Of a stretch of DNA of 64,000 nt, positions 44,712-53,717 are shown in pieces. A program made the translations under genes and the position numbers. The first letter of the stretch is position 1; the number at the start of each line of letters is the position of its first letter. The notes beneath the pieces were generated by a model. It had not been told where the DNA came from and ran no database searches. It saw nothing but the letters and a program-made list of their open reading frames with translations. Source of the stretch: Betaproteobacteria bacterium (GTDB taxonomy: Bacteria > Pseudomonadota > Gammaproteobacteria > Burkholderiales > SHXO01); contig JANXRW010000019.1 in NCBI GenBank assembly GCA_025356655.1, positions 18,026-82,025 of the forward strand. Reading direction: 5' to 3'.

Positions 44712-45515
44712 TCAGGCAAGCCAGCGCTTGCGCCGACGATAGGATTTGACGTCACGGAAGCTGGTACGCCCCGTGGAAGACATGCCGAGATAGAACTCCT
44801 TCACGTCCTCATTGGCCGCCAGTTCCGCCGCCGGGCCCTCCATGACCACGCGACCGTTTTCCAGGATGTAGCCAGCATCGGCATATTTGAGGGCCACGTT
44901 GGTGTTCTGTTCAGCGAGAAGGAAGCTCACTTCCTCGCGCTGGTTGAGTTCGCGAACGATCTCGAAGATCTCCGCCACGACCTGCGGGGCTAGGCCCATG
45001 GAGGGCTCATCGAGCAGGATCATTCTTGGTTGCGCCATGAGCGCCCGGCCAATGGCGGTCATCTGCTGCTCCCCGCCCGACGTATACCCTGCCTGGCTGC
45101 GACGACGCACTTTAAGCCGGGGAAAGTAGTGATAGACGCGCTCCAGGTCCGTCTTCAACTGGGCCCGGGTGATGCTTCGCGTGTAGGCCCCCGTGAGGAG
45201 GTTCTCCTCCACGCTCAGGTGGCCGAAGCAATGCCGGCCCTCCATGACCTGAATCACCCCCCTGCGCACGAGGTCGTTGGGGGTGAGCCGGTCGACGCGC
45301 TCGCCCTTGAACTCGATGGAGCCCTTGGTCACGTCCCCGCGTTCGGCGCGCAGGAGGTTGGACACCGCTTTCAAGGTGGTGGTCTTGCCGGCTCCGTTGG
45401 CCCCCAGCAGTGCCACGATGTGCCCCTTGGGGACCGCCAGGGACACCCCCTTGAGCACCAAAATGACGTGGTCGTAGATGACCTCGATGTTGTTGAGCGA
45501 AAGCAGCTTATCCAT
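44712..45515 (-). CDS. livF: Branched-chain amino acid-type ABC transporter ATPase LivF
   Basis: 267 residues. Cytoplasmic ATPase of the HAAT (Liv) family. Walker A GANGAGKTTTLKAVSNLL, signature TSGGEQQMTAIGRALMA, Walker B MILLDEPSMGLAPQ and switch His region LLAEQNTNVALKYAD are intact; the LAEQN motif is the LivF hallmark. A C-terminal extension (SFRDVKSYRRRKRWLA) beyond the usual 235-240 residues is basic, and is often seen in homologues from aromatic-acid gene clusters. Last gene of the acyl-CoA synthetase-livGHM-binding protein-livF run. Confidence 0.92.
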   Translation of the reverse strand: MDKLLSLNNIEVIYDHVILVLKGVSLAVPKGHIVALLGANGAGKTTTLKAVSNLLRAERGDVTKGSIEFKGERVDRLTPNDLVRRGVIQVMEGRHCFGHLSVEENLLTGAYTRSITRAQLKTDLERVYHYFPRLKVRRRSQAGYTSGGEQQMTAIGRALMAQPRMILLDEPSMGLAPQVVAEIFEIVRELNQREEVSFLLAEQNTNVALKYADAGYILENGRVVMEGPAAELAANEDVKEFYLGMSSTGRTSFRDVKSYRRRKRWLA

Positions 45516-45563
45516 GGGGTTGGGGCCAAAAGAGGCGGCGTGCGGGCAGTTCCGCGCGGGTGC

Positions 45564-46889
45564 CTAGGACTCCTTGGAGCAGTCCCGAGGCGTGATGCCC
45601 TTCTCCTTCGCGTAGGCCGCAGCGGACTCCTCAAGCAGCGGGTGCACCAGGGCGCGGTTGCCCTCGATCCAATCGGACACCAAGGTCCAGCGCGTGCCGT
45701 CCCATTGCTGGATCTTGATCTTCCCGGAGCCTTCGTGGTCCAGGCAACTGGTCTTCACGGCGGGCATCAGGCCCGCGGCCCCCAGTTCCTTGAGCCGCGC
45801 CTCGCCGATGTCCAGGTGCTCCAGGGCCCAGCGAACTTCCTCGCCGGTGACGGGCCGCTTGCCGAACTTCTTCTGCGCGGTGCGGATGGCTTCCACGGTG
45901 ATGAGGCCGATGACCAGGCCCCGGTTGTGGTTCACCGAAGCGATGCGGGTCTTGTCCGGCAGGTTCCCCTTCCCAGCCCCGTAGACGACCTTCTCCACGT
46001 CGTTGCTGAGTGCGGATTTCCCGGGCATGGTCATGGTCGCCGCTAGATAGCCCTTCGCCGCATCACCGGCAGGGACCGTGTCCTCCTCCGACCCCGCCCA
46101 CCAACTGCCGATCATGTGATCCCGGGGGAAGCCGACCTTGGCGGCGGCCTTCATAGCCGTGGGGTTCATGACCCCGAAGCCCCAGAGGATGACCCAGTCG
46201 GCACGGCTCTGCCGCACCTCTTGCCACTGCGCTCCCTGCTCGTTCCCGGGCGGGGCGATGGGGTGCAGGCTCAGTTCGAAGCCGAAAGTCTTGGCCTCGG
46301 CCTGAAGGTAGCGGATGTTCTCCTTGCCGTAGGCGGAGTCCAGGTACACGTAGGCAATCTTCTTGCCTTTGAGGTCGCGCTTCTCCTTTTGGGCGATAAA
46401 GCTGACGATGGCCGTGGATTGCATCGGATAGGTGGTCACCAGGGGAAAGGCCCAGGGGAAATAGCGCCCGTCGACGGCGTCGGTCCGGCCATACCCGGTC
46501 ATCACCAGCGGCACTTTATCGGCCAGCGTCTTTTCCAGCAGCGCGTAGGAGATGGGCGTGGACACCGGGTGGATCATGGTCCCGTGGGAGGGCGACTTGG
46601 TCTTCAGACGTTCGTAGCACTCCACGCCCTTGGCGGCCTGGTACTCGGTCTCGCACTCTTCCCAGGTTAGTTTGACCCCGCCCACGCCGCCGTCCTTGAG
46701 GTCCACGTAGCTCAGGTAATCCAGGAACCCGCCGAAGATGCCGGTGCCCGCGGGGCCGTAGGGGCCCACCCGGAAACTTAGCACCGAGATGAACTGCTCG
46801 TTGGCGGAATCGGCCTGAGCGGGTAGCACCGCGCAGGTGCCGAGCAGAAACCCAGCCATTGCGGCAAGGCATTTACGGGTTGGCAGCAT
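45564..46889 (-). CDS. ABC transporter substrate-binding protein (LivK-like)
   Basis: 441 residues with a Sec signal peptide (MLPTRKCLAAMAGFLLGTCA, cleavage near AQADSA). Type I periplasmic binding protein of the Leu/Ile/Val-like group: DYLSYVDLKDGGVGGVKLTW, then ECETEYQAAKGVECYERLKT, GRTDAVDGRYFPWAFPLVTTYP, GKKIAYVYLDSAYGKE, SRADWVILWGFGVMNPTAMK. The composition resembles binding proteins linked with acyl-CoA ligases rather than strict LivK, so the ligand may be an organic acid. It lies between livM and livF, 49 bp before livF. Confidence 0.88.
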   Translation of the reverse strand: MLPTRKCLAAMAGFLLGTCAVLPAQADSANEQFISVLSFRVGPYGPAGTGIFGGFLDYLSYVDLKDGGVGGVKLTWEECETEYQAAKGVECYERLKTKSPSHGTMIHPVSTPISYALLEKTLADKVPLVMTGYGRTDAVDGRYFPWAFPLVTTYPMQSTAIVSFIAQKEKRDLKGKKIAYVYLDSAYGKENIRYLQAEAKTFGFELSLHPIAPPGNEQGAQWQEVRQSRADWVILWGFGVMNPTAMKAAAKVGFPRDHMIGSWWAGSEEDTVPAGDAAKGYLAATMTMPGKSALSNDVEKVVYGAGKGNLPDKTRIASVNHNRGLVIGLITVEAIRTAQKKFGKRPVTGEEVRWALEHLDIGEARLKELGAAGLMPAVKTSCLDHEGSGKIKIQQWDGTRWTLVSDWIEGNRALVHPLLEESAAAYAKEKGITPRDCSKES

Positions 46890-46944
46890 CGTTAGCTCCT
46901 AACTGATTTCTGATCGTCTCGGTAGGGACGCATCTTGCCACGGC

Positions 46945-48021
46945 TCAGTGCGGGAAGGGCCAGAGCCGCAGCTTCTCCTTCGTAATCTGCCACAGGCGGG
47001 CCAAGCCGTGGGGCTCGACGATGAGGAAAAAGATGATGAGGGCGCCGAAGCTCATGTACTCGATGTAGGTCACCGAGGCCTTGTTAAAGGGCAGGTGCAA
47101 CAACTGCGCCGCCGCCGGGATCGCGATGGACAGGAATATGGGCAGGACCACGAAGAAGGCTGCCCCCACGAAGGAGCCCAGGATCGTGCCCGCACCGCCG
47201 ATGATGACCATGAACAGGACCCGAAAGGACATGTCGAGACTGAAAGCCTCGGGTTCCACGGTGCCAATGTAACAAAAGGCATACAGCGCGCCGGCCACGC
47301 CGCAGTAGAAGGAGCTCACTGCGAAGGCCAGCAGCTTGGTGCGCAGCAGAGGGATACCGATGACCTCTGCTGCCACGTCCATGTCGCGCACGGCCATCCA
47401 CTGCCGTCCGGTATTGCTGCGTGCTAGGTTCTTCGCCAGCAGAGCGAGCACGCTCACGATGGTCAGGACGAAAAGGTAGTTGCGCCGCGGACTGTCGAGC
47501 GCGAGTCCCAGGACGTGCACGGGCTGGGCACTGATCACCCCGGAGGCGCTGTTATTGGTGAACCAGGGAAACTTCTGCAGGGCCCAGACCACGAAGAACT
47601 GGGCGGCAAGCGTCGCTACTGCCAGGTAAAAGCCCTTGATGCGCAGGCTGGGAAGGCCGAAGGCCATGCCCACCAAGGCCGCGCAAACCCCGGCAAGGAG
47701 GAAGCTCACCACGTGCGGAAGACCGGGCAGGCGGAGCACGAAATTGTAGGCGGCGAAGGCGCCCACGGCCATGAACGCGGCCGTGCCCAGGGAGAGTTGG
47801 CCCGCATAGCCGGTGAGGATGTTCAGGCCGATGGCCGCCAGCGAAAACACCAGGAACGGAGTGAGGATGGCGCTGAACCAGTAGTCAGCCGCCAGCGCGG
47901 GTACCACTAGGAAGCCTAGCGCCAGCACGATGGCGATGCCGATGCGATCCTGCAGCAGCGGAAAGATCTGCTGATCGGCCGCATAGTTGGTCTTGAACTG
48001 GCCTGCCTCACGATAGAACAC
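46945..48021 (-). CDS. livM: Branched-chain amino acid-type ABC transporter permease LivM
   Basis: 358 residues with about nine hydrophobic segments. Inner-membrane permease of the HAAT family. The conserved LNILTGYAGQLSLGTAAFMA segment near residue 70, GFYLAVATLAAQFFVVW and the cytoplasmic loop NTGRQWMAVRDMDVAAEVIG, which couples to the ATPase, are typical of LivM, as is GGAGTILGSFVGAAFFV. A hydrophilic N-terminal 25 residues precedes the first membrane segment. It follows livH by 13 bp. Confidence 0.92.
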   Translation of the reverse strand: MFYREAGQFKTNYAADQQIFPLLQDRIGIAIVLALGFLVVPALAADYWFSAILTPFLVFSLAAIGLNILTGYAGQLSLGTAAFMAVGAFAAYNFVLRLPGLPHVVSFLLAGVCAALVGMAFGLPSLRIKGFYLAVATLAAQFFVVWALQKFPWFTNNSASGVISAQPVHVLGLALDSPRRNYLFVLTIVSVLALLAKNLARSNTGRQWMAVRDMDVAAEVIGIPLLRTKLLAFAVSSFYCGVAGALYAFCYIGTVEPEAFSLDMSFRVLFMVIIGGAGTILGSFVGAAFFVVLPIFLSIAIPAAAQLLHLPFNKASVTYIEYMSFGALIIFFLIVEPHGLARLWQITKEKLRLWPFPH

Positions 48022-48034
48022 GCGCGTCCCCTTC

Positions 48035-48928
48035 TCAGACCCGGTCGATATGCTTCTCGCCGAAGAGGCCCTCCGGCCTCACCAGCAGGAATAGCAGTGC
48101 CAGGACGTAGGGGAACCAGCCTTCGATCCCGCCGCCCACGTAATGGCCCAGGTAGACCTCCGCCAGTTTCTCCGTCGAACCAACGATCAGGCCGCCCACG
48201 ATGGCGCCGGGCACCGAGGTGAAGCCGCCCAGGATAAGCACGGGAAGGGCCTTCAGAACCACCAAGACGAGCGACGCGGACACGCCGTTACGCGCGCCCC
48301 AGAGCAGCCCCGCCACCAGGGCGACGAACCCGGCCACCGCCCAGACGATCATCCAGATCGTCTGCAGGGGAATTCCCACGGAGAGCGCCGCTTGGTGGTC
48401 ATCCGCGACCGCGCGCAGTGCCCGCCCAATGCGCGTGTGTTGGAAGAAAAGCGCCAGCGCCGCCACCAGGACGCCGCACACCAGCGCGGCCATCAGGTCG
48501 AACTGGCTCACTGACAGGTTGTAGCGTTCCAGAAGGATCGCAATGGGCTCATCGGCGATGCCCAGCTTGACCTCGCGCGTTTCGTTGCCCCAGAGAAAGG
48601 GCCCCAGCCCCTCCAGGAAGAAGGCCAGACCGATCGTCGCCATGAAGAGCGAGATAGGGGGTTGGTTCACCAGTTTGCGCAGCACGAAGCGTTCGGTGGC
48701 CACGCCCAGCACCACCATGGCGCCGAAGGCGAGGAGCACGGCTAACCCGAAGGGTACGCCCAGGCCCAGAATGCCGACAAAGCTGAGCGCAGCAAAATAC
48801 ACCATGGCACCCTGGGCAAAGTTGAACACCCCAGACGCCTTGTAGATCAGGACAAATCCCAGCGCCACGAGCGAGTACATCACGCCCGAGAGTAGACCGC
48901 CGATGAGTACTTCCAGAAAAAACTGCAT
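48035..48928 (-). CDS. livH: Branched-chain amino acid-type ABC transporter permease LivH
   Basis: 297 residues, about 290-308 usual. Inner-membrane permease. Seen: LLSGVMYSLVALGFVLIYKA near the N-terminus with SGVFNFAQGAMVYFAAL (FAQG loop), TRIGRALRAVADDHQAALSV (coupling loop), and a C-terminal GGFTSVPGAIVGGLIVGSTE, the paired GG...GA/G signature of LivH, then FLLVRPEGLFGEK. It follows livG by 10 bp in the same transcription direction. Confidence 0.93.
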   Translation of the reverse strand: MQFFLEVLIGGLLSGVMYSLVALGFVLIYKASGVFNFAQGAMVYFAALSFVGILGLGVPFGLAVLLAFGAMVVLGVATERFVLRKLVNQPPISLFMATIGLAFFLEGLGPFLWGNETREVKLGIADEPIAILLERYNLSVSQFDLMAALVCGVLVAALALFFQHTRIGRALRAVADDHQAALSVGIPLQTIWMIVWAVAGFVALVAGLLWGARNGVSASLVLVVLKALPVLILGGFTSVPGAIVGGLIVGSTEKLAEVYLGHYVGGGIEGWFPYVLALLFLLVRPEGLFGEKHIDRV

Positions 48929-48938
48929 GCTGCTGCCT

Positions 48939-49721
48939 CTAGTGGGAGACGCCGAGGTAAGCGTCGATCACTTCCTGGTTGGCACGGATCTGCTCGGGCG
49001 TGCCGTCCCCGATCTTGCGCCCGTAATCGAGCACCACCACCCGGTGGGAGATATCCATGACCACACCCATGTCGTGCTCGATGAGGACGATGGTCGTGCC
49101 GAACTGTTCATTCACGTCCAGCACGAAGCGGCACATGTCCTGCTTTTCCTCCACATTCATCCCGGCCATGGGTTCGTCGAGCAACAGAAGGGAGGGCTCG
49201 GCCGCCAGCGCACGCCCCAGTTCGACCCGCTTCTGCAGGCCGTAGGGTAGCCGTCCAACGGGCGTCTTGCGGATGTGCTGGATCTCCAGGAAGTCGATGA
49301 TCTCCTCGACGCGCGCGCGGTGCGCGAGTTCCTCCCGCCGCGCCGGTCCCAGGTGCAGCGCGTGCCACAGGAAGTGGCGGTGCATGCGCGTGCACCGCCC
49401 CGTCATGAGGTTATCCAGCACCGACATCCCCTTGAAGAGGGCGATGTTCTGGAAGGTGCGGGCGATGCCTTGGAAGGCAGCGGCGTGCGGGTTCATGCGT
49501 GCCCTGGGTTGCCCCCGGAAAACGATGACGCCCTGCTGCGGGTGGTACACGCCGTTGATGACGTTGAGCATGGAACTCTTTCCGGCGCCGTTCGGCCCGA
49601 TGATGGCCCGGATCTCGCCTGCGCGCACGTCGAAGGAAATGTCGTTGAGCGCCCGCACCCCGCCGAAGGACAGGCTGATGCCCTGGACTTCCAGCAGCAC
49701 CGCGCCTTGCGGCGCGCTCAT
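48939..49721 (-). CDS. livG: Branched-chain amino acid-type ABC transporter ATPase LivG
   Basis: 260 residues from ATG 49721, whose ATGA overlaps the stop of the upstream acyl-CoA synthetase gene. Walker A GPNGAGKSSMLNVING, signature LPYGLQKRVELGRALAA, Walker B LLLLDEPMAGMNVEEKQDM, and LIEHDMGVVMDISHRVVVLD (the H-loop His). The AGMN ending of Walker B, and the LAAEPS linker, fit LivG. Energises transport by LivH/LivM with LivF. Confidence 0.94.
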   Translation of the reverse strand: MSAPQGAVLLEVQGISLSFGGVRALNDISFDVRAGEIRAIIGPNGAGKSSMLNVINGVYHPQQGVIVFRGQPRARMNPHAAAFQGIARTFQNIALFKGMSVLDNLMTGRCTRMHRHFLWHALHLGPARREELAHRARVEEIIDFLEIQHIRKTPVGRLPYGLQKRVELGRALAAEPSLLLLDEPMAGMNVEEKQDMCRFVLDVNEQFGTTIVLIEHDMGVVMDISHRVVVLDYGRKIGDGTPEQIRANQEVIDAYLGVSH

Positions 49722-51670
49722 GCGGCACGCTCGCCGGCCAGGGTGAAGCACTTTGCCGTGCACAACCGCAGGTCTGCCGCGACCACCCCCCGGCGCCCAT
49801 CTTCGAAGCGGACCTCGGTCTGCACGTGCTGCTGTTCGAGTTCGGAGTAGAGCGCCTCGACGAGGATTGCGTACTTCTCTGCGACGAAGCCCCGCCGCAC
49901 CTTCCGCGTGCGGGTGAGTTCGTCATCGTCGGGATCGAGCTCCTTGTGCAGCACGAGAAAGCGGCGGATCTGCGAGCCGCCTAGCGCAGGATCCGCGGCG
50001 AGGTCCCGGTTCACCTTCTCCACGCACTGCCCGAGCAGTTCGTACACCTCGGGCTTGCCGGCCAAGTCGGTGTAACCGCCATAGGCTAGGTGCCGTCGCT
50101 CCGCCCAGTCGCCGACCGCCGCCACATCGATGTTGAGGAACACGCAACAAGATGCCCGCCCGTCGCCGAAGGCCACGGCCTCCTTGATGAAGGGAAAGAA
50201 TTTGAGCTTGTTCTCGATGTACTGCGGGGCGAAGAGCGTGCCATTGAGAAGCCGCCCCACATCCTTGGCGCGATCGATGATACGCAGGTGGCCGTCAGCG
50301 TCAAAGTAACCCGCGTCGCCGGTGTGGAACCAGCCCTCGGCGTCTAACGATTCCGCCGTCGCGTCCGGGCGCTTGTAATAGGCGCTCAGCAGTCCCGGCG
50401 AACGCACCAGGACTTCGCCGTTGTCGGCGATGCGGATGGTGACGCCCGGCAAGGGCTTGCCCACGGTCTCCAGCTTCACGTCTCCCGAAGGCTGCTTGCA
50501 CACGTAGACGCAGGTCTCCGTCTGCCCGTAGAGTTGTTTGAGATTGATGCCGATGGACCGGTAGAAGTCAAAGAGGTCCGGGCCGATCGCCGCCCCGCCC
50601 GTGTAGGCCAAGCGCAGCCGCGACATTCCCAGGACGTTACGAAGGGGCCCGTACACCAGCAGATCCCCGAGGGCATAGAGCATCCGGTCGCCGGCGCTCA
50701 CGCTGGCCGCGCGCCCGTCCATGATCCGCGCACCGACGCGGCGAGCGACGCCCATGAAGAACCCGAATAGGGCGCGCTTGAATCGGCCGGCATCCTGCAT
50801 CCGGATCGTAACCTGCGTGAGTAGGTTCTCGAACACCCGCGGCGGGGCGAAGTAAAAGGTGGGACCGATTTCGCGCAGGTCCGTGCTCACGGTTTCTCCC
50901 GACTCCGGGCAGCTAACGCAGAAGCCCACGGTCAGTGCCATGGCGTAGCTGAACAGATGGTCGCCCACCCAGGCCATGGGGAGGTAGCTCAGCAGCTCGT
51001 CCTGCGGGGTGAAGTGATCGAAGCCGGCATCACCGCGTGCGGCGGCGATGAAGCTGCCGTGGGTCTGACATACGCCCTTGGGCCGGCCGGTGGTGCCGGA
51101 GGTGTACAACATCACGGCAACATCCGCAGGGCTGCCCTGCGCAATCTCCGCCGTCAACAGGCCAGGATGTGCGGCGGCAAAGGCTGCGCCCGACGCCACC
51201 AAGGCGTCCAGCGGGCGCAGCGCACTGTGCCCGTAGTTACGCAGCCCGCGCGGATCATCGAAGAGAATGCAGCTCAGTGCTGGACACTGCGATTGCAACT
51301 CCAGCAGTTTGTCCACCTGCTCTTGGTCCTCGACGACGGCGATGCGGATCTCGGCATCCTGCAGCACGTAGGCCATCTCGGCGGCTACCGCGTCCTGGTA
51401 GAGGGGAACGGCCACCGCGCCCAGGCACTGGGCCGCCGCCATGCACCAGTAGAGCCGAGGCCGGTTGTCGCCGACGATGGCTAGATGCTCGCCACGACGC
51501 AAACCCAGTTCATGCAGTCCGCAGGCCAGCGCCTCCACCGTCTGGGCCACCTCCGCCCAGGTCCAGGACTGCCAAATCCCCAGGTGCTTCTCGCGCATGG
51601 CCGTGCGCCCCGGGCGCAGCGCCGCATGCTCCTGCAGCAAACGAGGGAAGGTATCAGCGACCGCGTTCAA
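49718..51670 (-). CDS. Long-chain acyl-CoA synthetase (AMP-forming)
   Basis: 650 residues. Activates acids to CoA esters. Seen: RTAMREKHLGIWQSWTWAEV at the N-terminus, AMP motif VMLYTSGTTGRPKGVCQTHG, LPMAWVGDHLFSYAMALTVG, the membrane-associated-type GPTFYFAPPRVFENLLTQV, LKQLYGQTETCVYV, WFHTGDAGYFDADGHLRIID and FAPQYIENKLKFFPFIKEAV. The length and layout fit the FAA1/FadD15-like group of long-chain synthetases rather than FadD of E. coli. It overlaps livG (ATGA), a link common where a HAAT transporter imports an acid that is then activated. Confidence 0.9.
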   Translation of the reverse strand: MNAVADTFPRLLQEHAALRPGRTAMREKHLGIWQSWTWAEVAQTVEALACGLHELGLRRGEHLAIVGDNRPRLYWCMAAAQCLGAVAVPLYQDAVAAEMAYVLQDAEIRIAVVEDQEQVDKLLELQSQCPALSCILFDDPRGLRNYGHSALRPLDALVASGAAFAAAHPGLLTAEIAQGSPADVAVMLYTSGTTGRPKGVCQTHGSFIAAARGDAGFDHFTPQDELLSYLPMAWVGDHLFSYAMALTVGFCVSCPESGETVSTDLREIGPTFYFAPPRVFENLLTQVTIRMQDAGRFKRALFGFFMGVARRVGARIMDGRAASVSAGDRMLYALGDLLVYGPLRNVLGMSRLRLAYTGGAAIGPDLFDFYRSIGINLKQLYGQTETCVYVCKQPSGDVKLETVGKPLPGVTIRIADNGEVLVRSPGLLSAYYKRPDATAESLDAEGWFHTGDAGYFDADGHLRIIDRAKDVGRLLNGTLFAPQYIENKLKFFPFIKEAVAFGDGRASCCVFLNIDVAAVGDWAERRHLAYGGYTDLAGKPEVYELLGQCVEKVNRDLAADPALGGSQIRRFLVLHKELDPDDDELTRTRKVRRGFVAEKYAILVEALYSELEQQHVQTEVRFEDGRRGVVAADLRLCTAKCFTLAGERAA

Positions 51671-51908
51671 GCGAATCCCCGGACGGACGGACTTTTATTG
51701 ACCAAGGGTGAACGCGTCGCATCGCAAGAAACATCTGGCAGGGTCCCAGGTACTGGCCCGTTGGGTGGCCCGTTGGACCAACGAAGTAGCCACTATCACC
51801 TGAGCGTAGGCCGGGCTCAATGATTATTGCCGAGTACCCGAAAAAGGTAAACGATTATCAGCAGCGCCCGCTAGAATGGGGAACAAGGACTCCCACCCCG
51901 AGGCTCTC

Positions 51909-52742
51909 ATGTCGGTCATCCCTCTTGCCCAAGCCCCGCTGGTTGACGCGGCCGGAACACCGCACGAAGTGGCCGTAGGCCCTTCGCGCATCGTCTGCGC
52001 CGTGCCCTCCATCACGGAATTGCTCTTCGACCTGGGACTGGGAGACCAGGTCGTGGGCCGCACAGGCTTCTGCATTCATCCCCGCGACGCCGTTCGGGGC
52101 GTGCCCCGAGTGGGCGGCACCAAGACGCTGGACCCACAGAGAATTCGCCGACTTGCCCCCACGCACTTGATCGTAAACGTCGACGAGAACCCGCGCGCGC
52201 TGGTCGAGGAGATCGCACGCGGCGTGCCCCGGGTGATCGTCACGCATCCGATGGCACCCGAGGACAACCTGGAACTATTCCGGTTACTGGGGGGAATTTT
52301 TTCGCGAGAAGCCCAGGCCCAGGCGCTGGCCGCGCGTTTCACGGCGGAACTCGAGCACACCCGGGCCGCCGCCGCAAGTTGCCCGCACCAGCGTGTGCTG
52401 TACCTCATCTGGAAGTCCCCGTGGATGACGGTGAGCGCCGACACCTACATCGCGCGCACGCTGGCCGCCGCTGGGTGGGAAGCCATCGGCCCCCCGGGCA
52501 GCCCGCTGCGCTATCCCAGCGTGGAACTCAGCAAAGAACTGCTCGCCGAGACCGACTGGCTACTGCTCTCCAGCGAACCCTACGCCTTTACTGAACGGCA
52601 CGCGGGGGAACTACGCTCGAGCCTACCCTCGGGAGTACGCACCCGCGTGGCCTTGGTCGACGGCACCATGGTGTCCTGGTACGGCAGCCGCGCCATCCCC
52701 GGACTCGCCTACCTGCGGGAGCTTCGCGCCGCACTGGCGTAG
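51909..52742 (+). CDS. BtuF-like helical-backbone metal/cobalamin-binding protein
   Basis: 277 residues from ATG 51909 with GAGG 6 nt upstream. The fold of periplasmic binding proteins for vitamin B12, haem and iron: RIVCAVPSITELLFDLGLGD and VVGRTGFCIHPRDAVRGVPR, then VGGTKTLDPQRIRRLAPTHL, followed by the second lobe with RVLYLIWKSPWMTVSADTYI. These are BtuF-like. No signal peptide or lipobox is visible, so the protein may act in the cytoplasm or have an unannotated export signal upstream. Divergent from the acyl-CoA synthetase gene, with 238 bp between. I see no B12 riboswitch there. The stand-alone location without BtuC/BtuD also argues against transport. Confidence 0.82.
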   Translation: MSVIPLAQAPLVDAAGTPHEVAVGPSRIVCAVPSITELLFDLGLGDQVVGRTGFCIHPRDAVRGVPRVGGTKTLDPQRIRRLAPTHLIVNVDENPRALVEEIARGVPRVIVTHPMAPEDNLELFRLLGGIFSREAQAQALAARFTAELEHTRAAAASCPHQRVLYLIWKSPWMTVSADTYIARTLAAAGWEAIGPPGSPLRYPSVELSKELLAETDWLLLSSEPYAFTERHAGELRSSLPSGVRTRVALVDGTMVSWYGSRAIPGLAYLRELRAALA

Positions 52743-52888
52743 GGCGGAACTGCCGACGCACAGGGATCCCTGCATCGCCCGCAAGTGCCCGATCCCCGTG
52801 CACACCCGGCATCACGCAGGACAGACTCTCGCTCGCCGGGCCGCCGCTGACGCGGTTAGCGCCCGGCTGCCTGGAGGCCCCCCCCAAG
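52743..52888. other. Short gap after the BtuF-like gene
   Basis: A 146-bp stretch with no gene seen. It leads into a hairpin and T-run at 52891-52920. Confidence 0.35.
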
Positions 52889-52996
52889 ATGACCCATGTG
52901 CTGGTTATGGGTCTTTTTTTCATTTCCGAGGGCTTGACCGCTGTGGCCGCCGCCTGCGATTACGCGAAGTGCAGCAACCTGAAGTCCGAGCCGTAA
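52889..52996 (+). CDS. Possible small exported protein (35 aa)
   Basis: ATG 52889 with GGAGG 11 nt upstream opens MTHVLVMGLFFISEGLTAVA then AACDYAKCSNLKSEP and a stop. The hydrophobic start followed by AAC resembles a lipoprotein signal, and two Cys follow in the short tail. The frame overlaps the hairpin and T-run at 52891-52920, so either the terminator or the gene is likely wrong. A GC-rich hairpin lies just after the stop. No relative is known to me. Confidence 0.3.
   Translation: MTHVLVMGLFFISEGLTAVAAACDYAKCSNLKSEP
52891..52920 (+). terminator. Intrinsic terminator after the BtuF-like gene
   Basis: GACCCAT, a 9-nt loop, ATGGGTC and seven T residues make a standard rho-independent terminator on the plus strand, 149 bp after the upstream stop codon. 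It coincides with a possible small coding frame at 52889-52996. Confidence 0.6.
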
Positions 52997-53004
52997 GGCT
53001 CTGC

Positions 53005-53029
53005 GCGCGCCGGCGCCCCCCCGGCGCGC
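53005..53029. terminator. GC-rich hairpin
   Basis: GCGCGCCGG and its exact complement CCGGCGCGC enclose a 7-nt loop. No T-run follows on either strand, so it may be a weak or rho-dependent pause site between the plus-strand genes and the minus-strand dsrE-like gene. Confidence 0.35.
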
Positions 53030-53121
53030 TTGCTGTACCGTAAGCCCCTGTGGGCTCGCCTTGCCGGTCCTGCGTGCCCGACTTGACTCCACCCGAGGAG
53101 CGTTGCGATCACTGCATCCCC

Positions 53122-53586
53122 TCAGGGATGGACGTAGAGATAACCCTTGGTCTGCAGATCGATCAATTCGGCGACCCCGCTGGTGACCAGGTCCTGTTCC
53201 TGAACCCCGTAAAGGGTATGCCAGTCGATCTTGCGCTCGCTCAGCGTGTTCTTGCACACGAGAAACTGCACGCCATCCTGCCGTAAATCATCGATTTGCG
53301 AGGCGAGTTCGGGAGCGGTTGATGCCATCTGCAGCAGGATGACGCCGTCGCCATGGTCGACGACCTTGACGCCGATGTGCTCGGCACCGAGCGCGCGCAC
53401 ATGGTTCTTCAGATTGCGCAGGATCTTGCCAAAATACTTCGCGTTGTCGGGCGCGCCCCCATCGTTGTGGTAGACCACCTTCTGGTCGGCGTAGCCCCGC
53501 TCCTCGGCCTGTGCGGCCTGGCCCCCGAGACAGAGGCCCGCTAACAGGGCCACGGCTGTCGCGATCGGCCGGCATGAATGTTTCAT
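53122..53586 (-). CDS. Periplasmic DsrE-family protein
   Basis: 154 residues from ATG 53586 with GGAGG 10 nt upstream. A Sec signal peptide (MKHSCRPIATAVALLAGLCL, cleavage near AQA) is followed by a DsrE/DsrF-like fold: KVVYHNDGGAPDNAKYFGKI, LRNLKNHVRALGAEHIGVKV, VDHGDGVILL, DDLRQDGVQFLVCKNTLSER. The Cys in LVCKNTL is the conserved position of sulfur-handling relatives. Members with signal peptides occur near sulfur oxidation or PHA genes, and the role here is unknown. It lies 131 bp downstream of phaC on the same strand. Confidence 0.82.
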   Translation of the reverse strand: MKHSCRPIATAVALLAGLCLGGQAAQAEERGYADQKVVYHNDGGAPDNAKYFGKILRNLKNHVRALGAEHIGVKVVDHGDGVILLQMASTAPELASQIDDLRQDGVQFLVCKNTLSERKIDWHTLYGVQEQDLVTSGVAELIDLQTKGYLYVHP

Positions 53587-53717
53587 GATTGAGTGTCCTC
53601 CTGGGTGCGTTGGCGGACCCGGCGCACCGCCGGCGCGCCGTCCCCCCTTCCAGACTCTACTCAATTCGCGCGCCGGGCGCCACGAAGCCTACGCCCGCGC
53701 GCACCCTCGTGGCTGCC

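Noticed and set aside
51671..51908. Cobalamin riboswitch upstream of the BtuF-like gene
   Set aside because: No B12-box or related conserved core was found in the gap, only a short repeated GGCCCGTTGG-like element.
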